From: Flavobacteriales bacterium UBA1531 | GTDB taxonomy: Bacteria > Bacteroidota > Bacteroidia > Flavobacteriales_D > Sanyastnellaceae | Assembly (NCBI GenBank): GCA_002323795.1 | Contig: DCPZ01000066.1 | Span: forward strand, 23,781-48,601 | Length of the DNA stretch: 24,821 nt | Reading direction: 5' to 3' | The notes under the pieces: model-generated | Database searches by the model: none | What the model was told of the DNA's origin: nothing | Seen by the model: only the letters and a program-made list of their open reading frames with translations | Translations under genes and position numbers: made by a program | Shown here: piece by piece, positions 1 through 7,386 of the stretch | How positions within the stretch are numbered: position 1 is the first letter of the stretch | How the letters are laid out: each line of letters starts with the position of its first letter

Positions 1-2
1 AG

Positions 3-425
3 CGGGGCATCATGGAAATGGCCGATGTACTTCTCATCAACAAAGCAGATGGAAATGGCTTACCGTTGGCCCGCGAGACTGCGGCTCAATACCTTCAAGC
101 GCTTCATTTGTTCCCGCCAAATACTGCGGGGCACTCAGTTGATGTTCAATTGATCAGCGCTCTACAAAACGAAGGAATCAATGAGTTTGAGGAACACCTC
201 AAACGTTTAATTACTGGCTGGCAAGCGAATGGATCCTTTCTCAGCAGACGAGGCGACCAAGCTGCAGAACTCTTTGCTCAGCATGTGCAACATTTGTCCA
301 TTCAAAGCCGTCTCAATGATGCCACGGGCCAGAGGATTTGGGACGAAACCATGGCCGCAGTGCGTTCGGGTCAAACGAATCCGTATACCGCAGCTCGCAA
401 TTGGCTCGAGAAAGGAACATCATGA
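3..425 (+). CDS. meaB: MeaB/ArgK-family GTPase, C-terminal part (truncated by window edge)
   Basis: This is the last 140 codons of a MeaB-type P-loop GTPase, the chaperone that loads and protects adenosylcobalamin-dependent methylmalonyl-CoA mutase in the cytoplasm. The window opens inside the G domain. The first visible stretch reads GIMEMADVLLINKADGNG, the MeaB-specific lead-in to the G4 guanine-specificity motif NKAD. The remainder is the helical C-terminal extension that mediates dimerisation in this family, with ALQNEGINEF and WDETMAAVRSG recognisable. The Walker A and G2-G3 motifs must lie upstream of base 1. Its TGA stop overlaps the ATG of the next gene (ATGA at 422-425), so the two are probably translationally coupled. 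The mutase subunits are not in view. Confidence 0.88.
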   Translation, partial: RGIMEMADVLLINKADGNGLPLARETAAQYLQALHLFPPNTAGHSVDVQLISALQNEGINEFEEHLKRLITGWQANGSFLSRRGDQAAELFAQHVQHLSIQSRLNDATGQRIWDETMAAVRSGQTNPYTAARNWLEKGTS

Positions 426-1381
426 GCCTGAGTTTTTTTGCATTGCAAGTGTTGTTCTCCATTCTCGCTTTCGCCGGAACGCTGCACTCTGCATGGGACA
501 TAAAGCTTGAGAAAGGTTTGAAACAATTTCAGGGCAGATTGTATTTCAGACACGACTGGCTCGGCAACGCAAATCTCTCAATCCTGTCAAGCATTGGCTT
601 CCTCTGGGCTGCTAATTGGCTGGCGATGAGCGAGACAGTGCCCCAGCACATCTCCACCCTAATCTGGTTGGTGGCAATCGGAAACCTGATAAGAATTGCC
701 CTCCAAACATGGGAATTCCAGATGAATTCCCACCAAGAAGAACCTCTCGAAGTTCAAAGAAGATTGCTCCAACTTCAACATCAGCTGCATAAACTTCATG
801 AAAAAGAGGCATTGGGCACTCAATTGGAAAAAACCAATGAATCTCAAGAAATGCTCGATCGCTATGGAGCGCATTTCAAACGAGTATTGATGACGATAGA
901 GAATCATCTGATTTATGGAGAACACGAGCATGCGGAACGCGTCATCACGCTCTTTTCAAGGCACCTGCGGCAACTGTTGCATGAAGGGTCCACGCCGTTC
1001 CTTCCACTGGAAAATTCAATCGAACACATCAAGACGCATCTGGAAATGATGACAGTTCTCACAGGACGCCGGTTTATTTGCGAAGTTGACGATGACATGC
1101 TCGATGAAACTACATTGAAGCGCTGCACCGAGCGATTTAAACTGAGTCCTTGGGTAGAGGAAAGCGTTTGGCCTTTCTTCAGTCTTGCAGAAAGAAGTTT
1201 GCAGCCGCTGCAGCCAATGATTCTCGTCATCGATATCGAAGACAACTCGGTCGTTCTGACCTTCTCCGGGGATGATTTGAATCAGGAAAGAGCAATTCCA
1301 CAAGCTCAATTCAGGTTGCTTGGAACACCCAGCGCAGCGAAAATTGAGCACCATTATTCCGAGCCAATGCTCGTAACCTAA
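422..1381 (+). CDS. Membrane protein resembling a degenerate LytS-type histidine kinase
   Basis: The protein has 319 residues. Three hydrophobic segments (about 2-20, 52-68 and 77-95) are followed by a Gln/Leu/Glu-rich coiled coil (about 105-145) and a soluble region laid out like the His_kinase/HATPase pair of LytS kinases. The positions expected for NPHFLFN read GAHFKRVL, so His151 is kept but the surrounding motif is lost. The following helix AERVITLFSRHLRQLL matches the usual LSxLLR helix. The N-box expected as LVENAI reads LAERSL (255-260), with Asn replaced by Arg. No DNGxG box follows; SGDD sits near its place. I infer a catalytically dead sensor or adaptor. The start is set by the ATGA overlap with meaB; the open frame extends upstream to 338, but only inside meaB. 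Its job is unknown. Confidence 0.7.
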   Translation: MSLSFFALQVLFSILAFAGTLHSAWDIKLEKGLKQFQGRLYFRHDWLGNANLSILSSIGFLWAANWLAMSETVPQHISTLIWLVAIGNLIRIALQTWEFQMNSHQEEPLEVQRRLLQLQHQLHKLHEKEALGTQLEKTNESQEMLDRYGAHFKRVLMTIENHLIYGEHEHAERVITLFSRHLRQLLHEGSTPFLPLENSIEHIKTHLEMMTVLTGRRFICEVDDDMLDETTLKRCTERFKLSPWVEESVWPFFSLAERSLQPLQPMILVIDIEDNSVVLTFSGDDLNQERAIPQAQFRLLGTPSAAKIEHHYSEPMLVT

Positions 1382-1399
1382 AAAACGCTTTCAAAGCGT
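1380..1399 (-). terminator. Intrinsic terminator of hisS, overlapping its stop codon
   Basis: On the minus strand ACGCTTT (1399-1393) pairs with AAAGCGT (1391-1385) around a tight loop, followed directly by six T residues (1385-1380). With the innermost pairs open it is a 5-bp stem and 5-nt loop. The hisS TGA (1393-1391) lies inside the hairpin. The opposite strand has no T tract after the hairpin, so it should act for hisS only. Confidence 0.55.
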
Positions 1400-2773
1400 G
1401 GTTCGAATCAAATCGAGCACTGCCGCTTCAGATAATTGTTGCTGTTGACCGGTTTCCATGTGCCGGACGGTCCACTCCTTCTGAAGACGTTCTTCCTCAC
1501 CCGCCATGACAACAAAATTGACGCCTAAATCTGCGGCATACTTCATCTGCTTTTTCAATTTTGCAACAGACGGATAAGCCGATGCGCGAATGCCTTTATT
1601 TCGCAAGGCAGAAGTCATTTTTAATACTCCCGCTTCCGCATCGTGGTCCAACATGAGAACCAACACCTGAGGACCTGTCGAGGACTCAACTGGAAACGCT
1701 TGGAAGTGTTCAAGGACGTCATAAATTCGATCAGCACCAAAACTGATACCTACACCGCTCATACCCTCCCAGCCAAAAATTCCCGTCAAATTTGCATAGC
1801 GCCCACCACCACAAATGCTTCCAACAGGAGCATCCTTCACTCGGACTTCAAATATTGCGCCGGTGTAATAATTGAGACCTCTAGCAAGCGTCGGGTCGAA
1901 AGAAATACACGAAATAGGAACGCCTGAATCAATGGCCATTTCCAACAATTTTAGCACTTCATTGTGGGCATTCTGGGCTTCTTCGTCCTCCGGAAGCAAA
2001 AGCGCCTGAACACCCTTGAGGCGGGCAAATACATCTTGAGAATCTAACAGATCAAAAATGCTCATTACATTTTCGATTTGCTCCGATGACATTCCACGCT
2101 CGTGAAGCTCCTTTCGGACACCATCTTCACCAATTTTATCCCATTTATCGAGGGCAACGGTCAAATCTGAAAATTGACTCTCAATTCCCCATGAGCGGGC
2201 CAAGCCGTTTAGAAGACGCCGGTCGTTTACCATGATTTGATAGCCGGGAACACCAAGACCGCTCAAAACTTCATTAAAAAGCTGCATCAAATCCAACTCA
2301 CACAAGATGCTTTCCGACCCAATGATGTCTGCATCACATTGCGTAAACTCCTGATATCGCCCTTTACCAGGACGATCTCCGCGCCACACCGTCTGCATTT
2401 GATACCGTCGGAATGGGAATGCCAAGTCATTCCGCGACATCACTACAAAACGAGCAAAAGGGACCGTCAAATCGTAACGCAGCGCCTTTTTTGAAATGCT
2501 AGGCAGAAGGGCCTTCGAATCCTTAGAATCAAGCGCATTCGAGTTAGCTTTTGCCATAAAGTCCCCATTGTTGAGCAACTTGAAAATCAATTGATCTCCC
2601 TCATCGCCATATTTACCCGTCAACGTCGATAAGGATTCCATAGCTGGAGTTTCAATGGGTTGGAAGCCATAACGCTCAAAGGACCTTCGCATGATGGAAA
2701 ACATCCAATTGCGCCTGGCCATAATTACGGGACCAAAATCCCTTGTTCCCTTGGGAATTGATGGTTTGCTCAT
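1391..2773 (-). CDS. hisS: Histidyl-tRNA synthetase
   Basis: This cytoplasmic class II aminoacyl-tRNA synthetase charges tRNA-His using ATP. It has 460 residues, the usual length for Bacteroidota. The N-terminus MSKPSIPKGTRDF carries the family hallmark KGTRDF. Motif 2 lies at 118-148 (FRRYQMQTVWRGDRPGKGRY). The histidine-recognition boxes are GLNYYTGAIFEV (299-310) and GGGRYANL (322-329), and motif 3 is GVGISFGADRI (340-350). An anticodon-binding domain fills about 365-460. The start is supported by the KGTRDF position and an A-rich leader (AAAATTAAAG) typical of Bacteroidota. It converges with the preceding gene, only 9 bases away, and ends in its own hairpin terminator. A possible 24-codon ORF lies 12 bases upstream on the same strand. 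Confidence 0.97.
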   Translation of the reverse strand: MSKPSIPKGTRDFGPVIMARRNWMFSIMRRSFERYGFQPIETPAMESLSTLTGKYGDEGDQLIFKLLNNGDFMAKANSNALDSKDSKALLPSISKKALRYDLTVPFARFVVMSRNDLAFPFRRYQMQTVWRGDRPGKGRYQEFTQCDADIIGSESILCELDLMQLFNEVLSGLGVPGYQIMVNDRRLLNGLARSWGIESQFSDLTVALDKWDKIGEDGVRKELHERGMSSEQIENVMSIFDLLDSQDVFARLKGVQALLLPEDEEAQNAHNEVLKLLEMAIDSGVPISCISFDPTLARGLNYYTGAIFEVRVKDAPVGSICGGGRYANLTGIFGWEGMSGVGISFGADRIYDVLEHFQAFPVESSTGPQVLVLMLDHDAEAGVLKMTSALRNKGIRASAYPSVAKLKKQMKYAADLGVNFVVMAGEEERLQKEWTVRHMETGQQQQLSEAAVLDLIRTTL

Positions 2774-2785
2774 GCTCTTTAATTT

Positions 2786-2860
2786 TTATTTGTTTCGACG
2801 GCGGAGCTGAATGAAGGCTACAATGGTCAAAACAGCCATTCCGAGAAATACGTATTGCAT
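2786..2860 (-). CDS. Candidate 24-residue single-pass membrane peptide upstream of hisS
   Basis: A short ORF of 24 codons plus TAA. It begins MQYVFLGMAVLTIVAFIQ and ends in the basic stretch LRRRNK: one hydrophobic helix followed by a positively charged cytoplasmic-type tail. It lies 12 bases upstream of hisS on the same strand. Nothing longer occupies this gap on either strand. The composition, an uninterrupted hydrophobic helix plus a positive-inside tail, is unlike a random frame. No clear ribosome-binding site precedes it, but that is common in this phylum. It could be a small membrane protein, a leader ORF influencing hisS, or chance. Confidence 0.4.
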   Translation of the reverse strand: MQYVFLGMAVLTIVAFIQLRRRNK

Positions 2861-2865
2861 GATGT

Positions 2866-2873
2866 TAGGTTTG
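2866..2873 (+). promoter_or_regulatory. Candidate -7 box (TAGGTTTG) for the WD40 gene
   Basis: TAGGTTTG matches the Bacteroidota primary-sigma -7 consensus TAnnTTTG and lies 26 bases before the ATG at 2900. No good TTTG -33 element is visible at the expected distance, so this is a partial match only. Confidence 0.3.
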
Positions 2874-2899
2874 TTTGAAGGCGCTAAATTCGGGAATTG

Positions 2900-3781
2900 A
2901 TGGAAACGAACGCAATTCAACGCCAGCTTTCAGGACATGATGGTGCCATTTATGACGCCTGCTGGGATCAATACCGAGGAAAATGGCTGACTGCAGGAGG
3001 CGATGGAGTCGTCGCTGCTTGGGGCAAAACAGATGAAGAAGACGGAAAAGCGATTTTTCAATCGAAACAAGCCTTCTATTCAGTTGCTCCATTGAAATCC
3101 GGCCCTATCGCTGGAACTGAAGCCGGGGAATTGATGATGATCGATCCCGAAAAAAAGCCGAGAAAAATCGTCGCCCACAACAAGGGAATCTTCTCGCTCA
3201 CACCAATGGACGAAAATCGATTCTTGTGCGGCGGAGGTGATGGACGAATTACAGAGTGGAATGGACTTACCCAAAAAGGCGATTGGCACTGGAAAAGAGC
3301 TTCTAAAATTCGAGTAATATCCGCAGCGCAAGAAGGAATACTCATCGGAAGTTCTTCAGGTGATGGAATCATTATTCCGGAGTTATCGCACGACATGGAC
3401 CTCGAAAAGGCCATCTCCATCGCAGGACATGACGGTGGGACTTATGCCGCGATTTTCTTAGGTCAAAAGGGCGTTTGGCTGACTGGGGGGAGAGATGGCC
3501 ACTTGCGCGTCTGGTCAAAAGATGGCAAGGCGCTCATTGCAATTCCAGCGCACGACGCAGCCATTTACCGAATTGTCCAATGGAAAGGAATCATATACAC
3601 GGCAAGTCGAGATAAAACAGTTAAGTCATGGAACGAAAGAGATTTGTCATTTCGCACAAAATGGGACCGCAGCAATCAGGGCGCCAAACGATCAGTCAAC
3701 GCACTGTGCATTGGAGGGGATCAGCCAAAAGGCATGCTGGCTGCAGGCGATGACCGCGTCATTCGCATCATCCAGATTTAG
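2900..3781 (+). CDS. WD40-repeat beta-propeller protein
   Basis: The protein has 293 residues and consists almost wholly of WD40-like blades. I count seven, at about 12-42, 52-82, 91-121, 128-160, 176-206, 216-245 and 264-293, enough for one closed propeller. Clear repeat signatures are GHDGAIYDACW, GGGDGRITEWN, GHDGGTYAAIF, TGGRDGHLRVW and ASRDKTVKSW, with the GH...D...W spacing of the family. No signal peptide or membrane helix is seen, so it is probably cytoplasmic. WD40 propellers are protein-binding scaffolds with no activity of their own, and the partner cannot be read from this sequence. The ATG at 2900 is preferred over the TTG immediately before it. It converges with ung, 17 bases away. 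Confidence 0.85.
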   Translation: METNAIQRQLSGHDGAIYDACWDQYRGKWLTAGGDGVVAAWGKTDEEDGKAIFQSKQAFYSVAPLKSGPIAGTEAGELMMIDPEKKPRKIVAHNKGIFSLTPMDENRFLCGGGDGRITEWNGLTQKGDWHWKRASKIRVISAAQEGILIGSSSGDGIIIPELSHDMDLEKAISIAGHDGGTYAAIFLGQKGVWLTGGRDGHLRVWSKDGKALIAIPAHDAAIYRIVQWKGIIYTASRDKTVKSWNERDLSFRTKWDRSNQGAKRSVNALCIGGDQPKGMLAAGDDRVIRIIQI

Positions 3782-3798
3782 TCCTAATAAGCCCAATT

Positions 3799-4479
3799 TC
3801 ACCACTTTACTGGCGCGCATTCATGCTGTGTAAGCCAATCATTCGCGCGACTAAACGGCCTAGAACCCCAGAATCCTCGGTAAGCAGAAAGCGGACTGGG
3901 ATGAGCAGACTCTAGGACCAAATGCTCGGACCGATGCACAAAAGAAGACTTCTTTTGTGCATCTTTTCCCCAAAGAATGAATACAATTGGGCGTTCTTGA
4001 GCGCAGAGCACTTGAAAGACACCAGACGTTAATTCCTGCCAGCCCATTGAGTGATGAGATCCTGCTTCACCCGCACGCACCGTCAAGACATCGTTCAATA
4101 GCAAGACACCTTCATGGGACCAATGGGCCAATGCGCCTTGGTCACTCCAATGCGAGGCAAAAGACCATTTCTGTTTCAAATCGGACTCATACTCTCGAAC
4201 AATATTCCTCAATGACGGTGGCCACTCCACTCCCGGTCCTACTGAAAATGCAAAACCATCCGCCTGACCGGGCCCATGGTAAGGATCTTGACCACATATC
4301 ACGACTTTTACGTCGCGAGGACTGAGGCATTCAAGAGCCTTCAATTCATTTCCGAATGGAGGATAACACTGAAAGTTTGCACGCTCAAACTCAAGAGAAT
4401 CTTGCAGACTCTTCCAGTCAATTTCCACGCCAATGGCCTCTAACGCATTGATCCAGTATGAATCCAGTTTGTATTCCAT
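3799..4479 (-). CDS. ung: Uracil-DNA glycosylase, family 1
   Basis: This enzyme excises uracil from DNA in base-excision repair. From the chosen start it has 226 residues, matching the usual 220-230. Motif A GQDPYH (63-68) contains the catalytic Asp65. LLLND (126-130) supplies the uracil-specificity Asn. Motif B HPSPLSAYRGFWGSRPFSR starts at His193, the transition-state histidine. The open frame continues upstream to an ATG at 4590, adding 37 residues (from MLSKKHFFMLVRYVF) that match nothing in the family, so the internal ATG at 4479 is preferred. It is divergent from the helicase gene, with a 177-base gap that contains repeats described separately. Confidence 0.96.
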   Translation of the reverse strand: MEYKLDSYWINALEAIGVEIDWKSLQDSLEFERANFQCYPPFGNELKALECLSPRDVKVVICGQDPYHGPGQADGFAFSVGPGVEWPPSLRNIVREYESDLKQKWSFASHWSDQGALAHWSHEGVLLLNDVLTVRAGEAGSHHSMGWQELTSGVFQVLCAQERPIVFILWGKDAQKKSSFVHRSEHLVLESAHPSPLSAYRGFWGSRPFSRANDWLTQHECAPVKW

Positions 4480-4526
4480 GGTAAAAACAAGAATGTACTC
4501 ATCCAAAATTCGACTGCTTTGTGGTG

Positions 4527-4597
4527 GTTTCCAATGCTCGTTGTGAAAAACATAGCGAACGAGCATAAAAAAATGCTTTTTTGATAGCATTGGAAAC
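4527..4597. repeat. 12-bp perfect inverted repeat with nested AGCAT elements
   Basis: GTTTCCAATGCT (4527-4538) and AGCATTGGAAAC (4586-4597) are exact reverse complements 47 bases apart. Between them a second small inverted pair, AGCAT (4562-4566) and ATGCT (4573-4577), surrounds an A-run. Thus AGCAT or its complement occurs four times in 71 bases, in the divergent ung/helicase regulatory gap. This could be a set of operator half-sites or an RNA hairpin at the start of the longer ung transcript. Confidence 0.6.
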
Positions 4598-4607
4598 GGT
4601 ATTTTTG
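4580..4607 (+). promoter_or_regulatory. Candidate promoter for the DEAH helicase gene
   Basis: A TTTG at 4580-4583 and TATTTTTG at 4600-4607 (exact match to TAnnTTTG) resemble the Bacteroidota -33/-7 pair. The spacer is 16 bases, slightly short of the usual 17-20. Transcription would start near 4613-4616, giving a leader of about 40 bases before the TTG at 4657. Confidence 0.35.
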
Positions 4608-4658
4608 TCCATTCCTTTTTTCAAAACCAGCGCACAAGCGTCGAAACTTTTGTCCATT
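4603..4658 (+). repeat. 11-bp direct repeat flanking the helicase leader
   Basis: TTTTGTCCATT occurs exactly at 4603-4613 and again at 4648-4658, 45 bases apart. The first copy shares bases with the candidate -7 box. The second overlaps the TTG start codon of the helicase. That placement would suit a repressor or autoregulatory site, but chance in a T-rich leader is possible. Confidence 0.5.
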
Positions 4659-6201
4659 GCCTTTAGCTGATCCACTACTTCGCGAACAATTAGAGGCCAA
4701 CAAGGGAAAAAACCTTTACGGCTATCAAGAAGCCGCCATCACCAATTTGATGGGGCGGATGGAAAAGTTTCCAAACCGATACAATCTATTGTTTCAACTG
4801 CCGACTGGCGGAGGGAAAACCGTTATTTTCTCTGAATTAGCGAAGCGCTTCATTCTGGAAACTGGCAAGCGAGTTCTGATTCTGACCCACCGCATAGAAC
4901 TGTGCGGTCAGACCAGTCGAATGCTCAAGGAAATTGGCATTCCAAATAAAATCATCAACAGCAAGGTTAAAGAACTTGAGGAGGAGGACGACCACTGGTG
5001 TTTTGTAGCCATGGTAGAGACGTTGAATAATCGACTCAATGATGAGCGCATTGAATTCGAAAACCTAGGACTCGTCATCATTGACGAGGCTCACTATAAC
5101 AGTTTCAGAAAGTTGTTTGGTTACTTTTCAGATCAAATCATCCTCGGAGTAACAGCCACCCCGTTGAGTTCCAACATCAAACTCCCTCTAAAGGATAACT
5201 ACAACGAACTCATTGTCGGGGAATCGATTTCGTCCTTGGTAGAACAGCAATTCCTTTCAAAGGCTACCACGTATAGCTATGACGTGAATTTGCGCTCTTT
5301 AAAAATTGGAATCAACGGAGACTACACCGTGAGTAGCTCTGAGAGGCTCTACGGGAATTACCTCATGCAGGAGAAGTTGCTTTATGCATATGAAGAAAAA
5401 GCAAAAGGCACGAAGACGTTGATCTTCAATAATGGCATCAACACTTCGAAGCAAGTTCAGGCAATGTTTGAAGAGGAGGGCTATGAATGCATGCACCTCG
5501 ACAATACACACAGTGAAAAAGAAAGAGAAGAAATTTTAGCTTGGTTTGAGAAAAAGGACAATGCCATTTTGAGTTCAGTTTCGATTTTGACGACTGGGTT
5601 CGACTCTCCCTCGGTTCAGACCATCATACTCAATCGAGCGACCAAGTCGCTCACCCTCTATCATCAGATGATTGGCCGAGGCTCCCGAATTTTACCGAGC
5701 AAGAAAGCATTTAATGTCATTGATTTAGGAAACAATGCTCGGCGCTTTGGACTATGGGAAGCGCACATCAATTGGACAGAGATTTTCAAATCACCAAACT
5801 CTTTCATCGAGGGGCTCTATACCGATGAAGAAATCGAAGACGAGTTTGTATTTGAATACTCAGACGAAATGATGGAAAAACTCCAAGGCGGACCGGACCC
5901 TGACTTCAATATGGCAGAGACCTACGTACAAGTTACCCGCGACGGAGGTAGACCGAAAGAGGCGATTGAACAGAGCATCAAGCACCATGTCGAAATCATC
6001 CAGTATGTCAGCGACGATTTCTGGGATGCAATGACCCTCGCCAAAGAATTAGAAGGAGACATTGCATACCGGATTCGCCTTTATTCAAAGTGCATCGCAA
6101 AGACCACTGAGAATTATAAAAATTGGCTGAAAGATGAATACAGCCGCAAGCTTCAGAGTGCGCTTCGCTCAGCCTTTGTAACCAGCGAAGAGGAAGGTTA
6201 A
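4657..6201 (+). CDS. Superfamily 2 DEAH-box helicase
   Basis: The protein has 514 residues with a full set of SF2 motifs: a Q-type lead GYQEAAI (22-28), Walker A LPTGGGKT (48-55), motif Ia LTHRIELCGQT, Walker B IIDEAH (141-146), motif III TATP (166-169), motif V LTTGFDSP (311-318) and motif VI QMIGRGSR (337-344). The arrangement resembles the RadD/SSL2-type group linked to DNA repair. Residues after about 380 form an acidic then helical C-terminal region (EEIEDEFVFEYSDEMMEKL onward) that I cannot assign. No nuclease or methylase neighbour is present, so a restriction role is not supported. No ATG or GTG exists in frame between the upstream TAG (4585) and the Q motif, so TTG at 4657 is the only sensible start. 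The weak start may limit expression. Confidence 0.88.
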   Translation: MPLADPLLREQLEANKGKNLYGYQEAAITNLMGRMEKFPNRYNLLFQLPTGGGKTVIFSELAKRFILETGKRVLILTHRIELCGQTSRMLKEIGIPNKIINSKVKELEEEDDHWCFVAMVETLNNRLNDERIEFENLGLVIIDEAHYNSFRKLFGYFSDQIILGVTATPLSSNIKLPLKDNYNELIVGESISSLVEQQFLSKATTYSYDVNLRSLKIGINGDYTVSSSERLYGNYLMQEKLLYAYEEKAKGTKTLIFNNGINTSKQVQAMFEEEGYECMHLDNTHSEKEREEILAWFEKKDNAILSSVSILTTGFDSPSVQTIILNRATKSLTLYHQMIGRGSRILPSKKAFNVIDLGNNARRFGLWEAHINWTEIFKSPNSFIEGLYTDEEIEDEFVFEYSDEMMEKLQGGPDPDFNMAETYVQVTRDGGRPKEAIEQSIKHHVEIIQYVSDDFWDAMTLAKELEGDIAYRIRLYSKCIAKTTENYKNWLKDEYSRKLQSALRSAFVTSEEEG

Positions 6202-6230
6202 CAGAAATTTCCATCCAGCAGTTTCAAACA

Positions 6231-6280
6231 ACCGTGAACTGAAGCGGGGCGCCCACAAATCACGGTCTTGTTTTTATTTT
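6231..6280 (+). terminator. Hairpin terminator after the helicase gene
   Basis: ACCGTGA (6231-6237) pairs exactly with TCACGGT (6260-6266). The 22-base loop contains the self-complementary GGGCGCCC. A T-rich run follows (6267-6280, CTTGTTTTTATTTT). It separates the helicase gene from the kinase gene. Confidence 0.5.
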
Positions 6281-6301
6281 AGATTCCCTGAAATTTGAGC
6301 C

Positions 6302-7384
6302 ATGATGAAGATGATGGATTTCGATGCATTGGGCCAAGCCATTATCGGATTATTACTGATCTTTTTCATCGCCAAAGCCACGCACAATACTCGAATCATT
6401 GAATCCAAAAATCCGGCGGTCTCAAGACGTTTCAGACTTCCGTTCTTAAAGTTCTCTTGCATTTCGCTCTTCATCTGTTGGTGCGCCTTCATCTACCAAA
6501 CGTGCTTCGCATCAATCGACAGAATCACTGCTGGTTTAAGTTATGCACTGCTCTCAATCACAGTGATCTTAGTTTGCGCTTCCGCGTTTTTCTATGCTCA
6601 GCTTTTGCGCAATCACGTTAGGTCTCCTGATTTTGTCAAGAATTCAATCATTCAAGAACAGTTGTTACTCCAAAGTGTCTCACAAACACAACGAAACCTA
6701 GCCCTTCAAAGGAAGGTGAAAGACGCGCGAAGGCTCAATCTGAAGTCGCAAATGAATCCTCATTTTCTCTTCAATATTCTCACCGGAATTCAGCATCTCC
6801 TCATGCGCAACGAGGGTGAAAAAGCAAGCCTCATCTTCAGTAAATTTAGAAGACTGCTTCTCCTTGGATTTTTGTCACCTGATCAAGTCATTGGACCATT
6901 GCAGCAAGAAATTGATCAAATTCGACAGTACTTGGAATTGGAAGACATTCGACTCGAAAAGAAAATCAAAGTCGACTTTGAAATCTTAGCCGGTGTGAAT
7001 CCAAAAACAACGCCCTTTCCTCTTTTTATAATGCAGCCATTGGTAGAAAATGCCATTTGGCATGGTCTCAGCAGCCACACCGTTGCAAATCCTGAAATCA
7101 TCATCCGTATCGCTTGGATTGATGAAGAGTTGGAGATCAAAGTCCAGGACAATGGAATTGGCATGAAAAAACCGACATCCGTGAATCGTAAAGAGGCGCA
7201 TCGCTCGAGAGGCACAGCTATTGTGCGGGAACGATTAAGCCTTCTGCATCACCCTGGAACATTGCAAACAGAGGAAACACCCGAGGGACATCCTTTTAGT
7301 TCCGGGGTCACAGCTCAAATCCGACTTCCTTTGTGGGCCTTAGAACCCGAATGGAGTGACTATGAGCAAAGCAGAGCGAGTTGA
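6302..7384 (+). CDS. LytS-type sensor histidine kinase
   Basis: The protein has 360 residues. Three hydrophobic segments (about 10-25, 48-68 and 80-100) anchor it in the inner membrane. A short coiled coil (about 115-147) leads to the His_kinase domain with QMNPHFLFN (150-158), where His154 is the phosphoacceptor. The ATPase part has the N-box MQPLVENAIWHG (244-255) and G-box DNGIGM (283-288); a second Gly-containing box (RSRGTAIVRERL, 301-312) follows. Such kinases normally phosphorylate a LytTR response regulator encoded next door. Here tsaD follows on the opposite strand only 2 bases away and the helicase precedes, so the partner must be elsewhere. Transcription is probably independent, given the hairpin upstream. 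No periplasmic sensor domain is present, so the signal may be sensed in the membrane. Confidence 0.92.
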   Translation: MMKMMDFDALGQAIIGLLLIFFIAKATHNTRIIESKNPAVSRRFRLPFLKFSCISLFICWCAFIYQTCFASIDRITAGLSYALLSITVILVCASAFFYAQLLRNHVRSPDFVKNSIIQEQLLLQSVSQTQRNLALQRKVKDARRLNLKSQMNPHFLFNILTGIQHLLMRNEGEKASLIFSKFRRLLLLGFLSPDQVIGPLQQEIDQIRQYLELEDIRLEKKIKVDFEILAGVNPKTTPFPLFIMQPLVENAIWHGLSSHTVANPEIIIRIAWIDEELEIKVQDNGIGMKKPTSVNRKEAHRSRGTAIVRERLSLLHHPGTLQTEETPEGHPFSSGVTAQIRLPLWALEPEWSDYEQSRAS

Positions 7385-7386
7385 CT

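Noticed and set aside
913..1354. Minus-strand ORFs of about 110 codons across the degenerate kinase gene
   Set aside because: They are antisense shadows without recognisable motifs, and the plus-strand frame has membrane and kinase-like structure.
4480..4590. 37-residue N-terminal extension of ung
   Set aside because: It matches nothing in the family, would make the enzyme longer than usual and would cover the repeat-rich control region; ATG 4479 gives the usual length.
4657..6201. Helicase as part of a restriction or phage-defence system
   Set aside because: No methylase, nuclease or defence gene adjoins it; neighbours are ung and a histidine kinase, so only a general SF2 helicase is supported.
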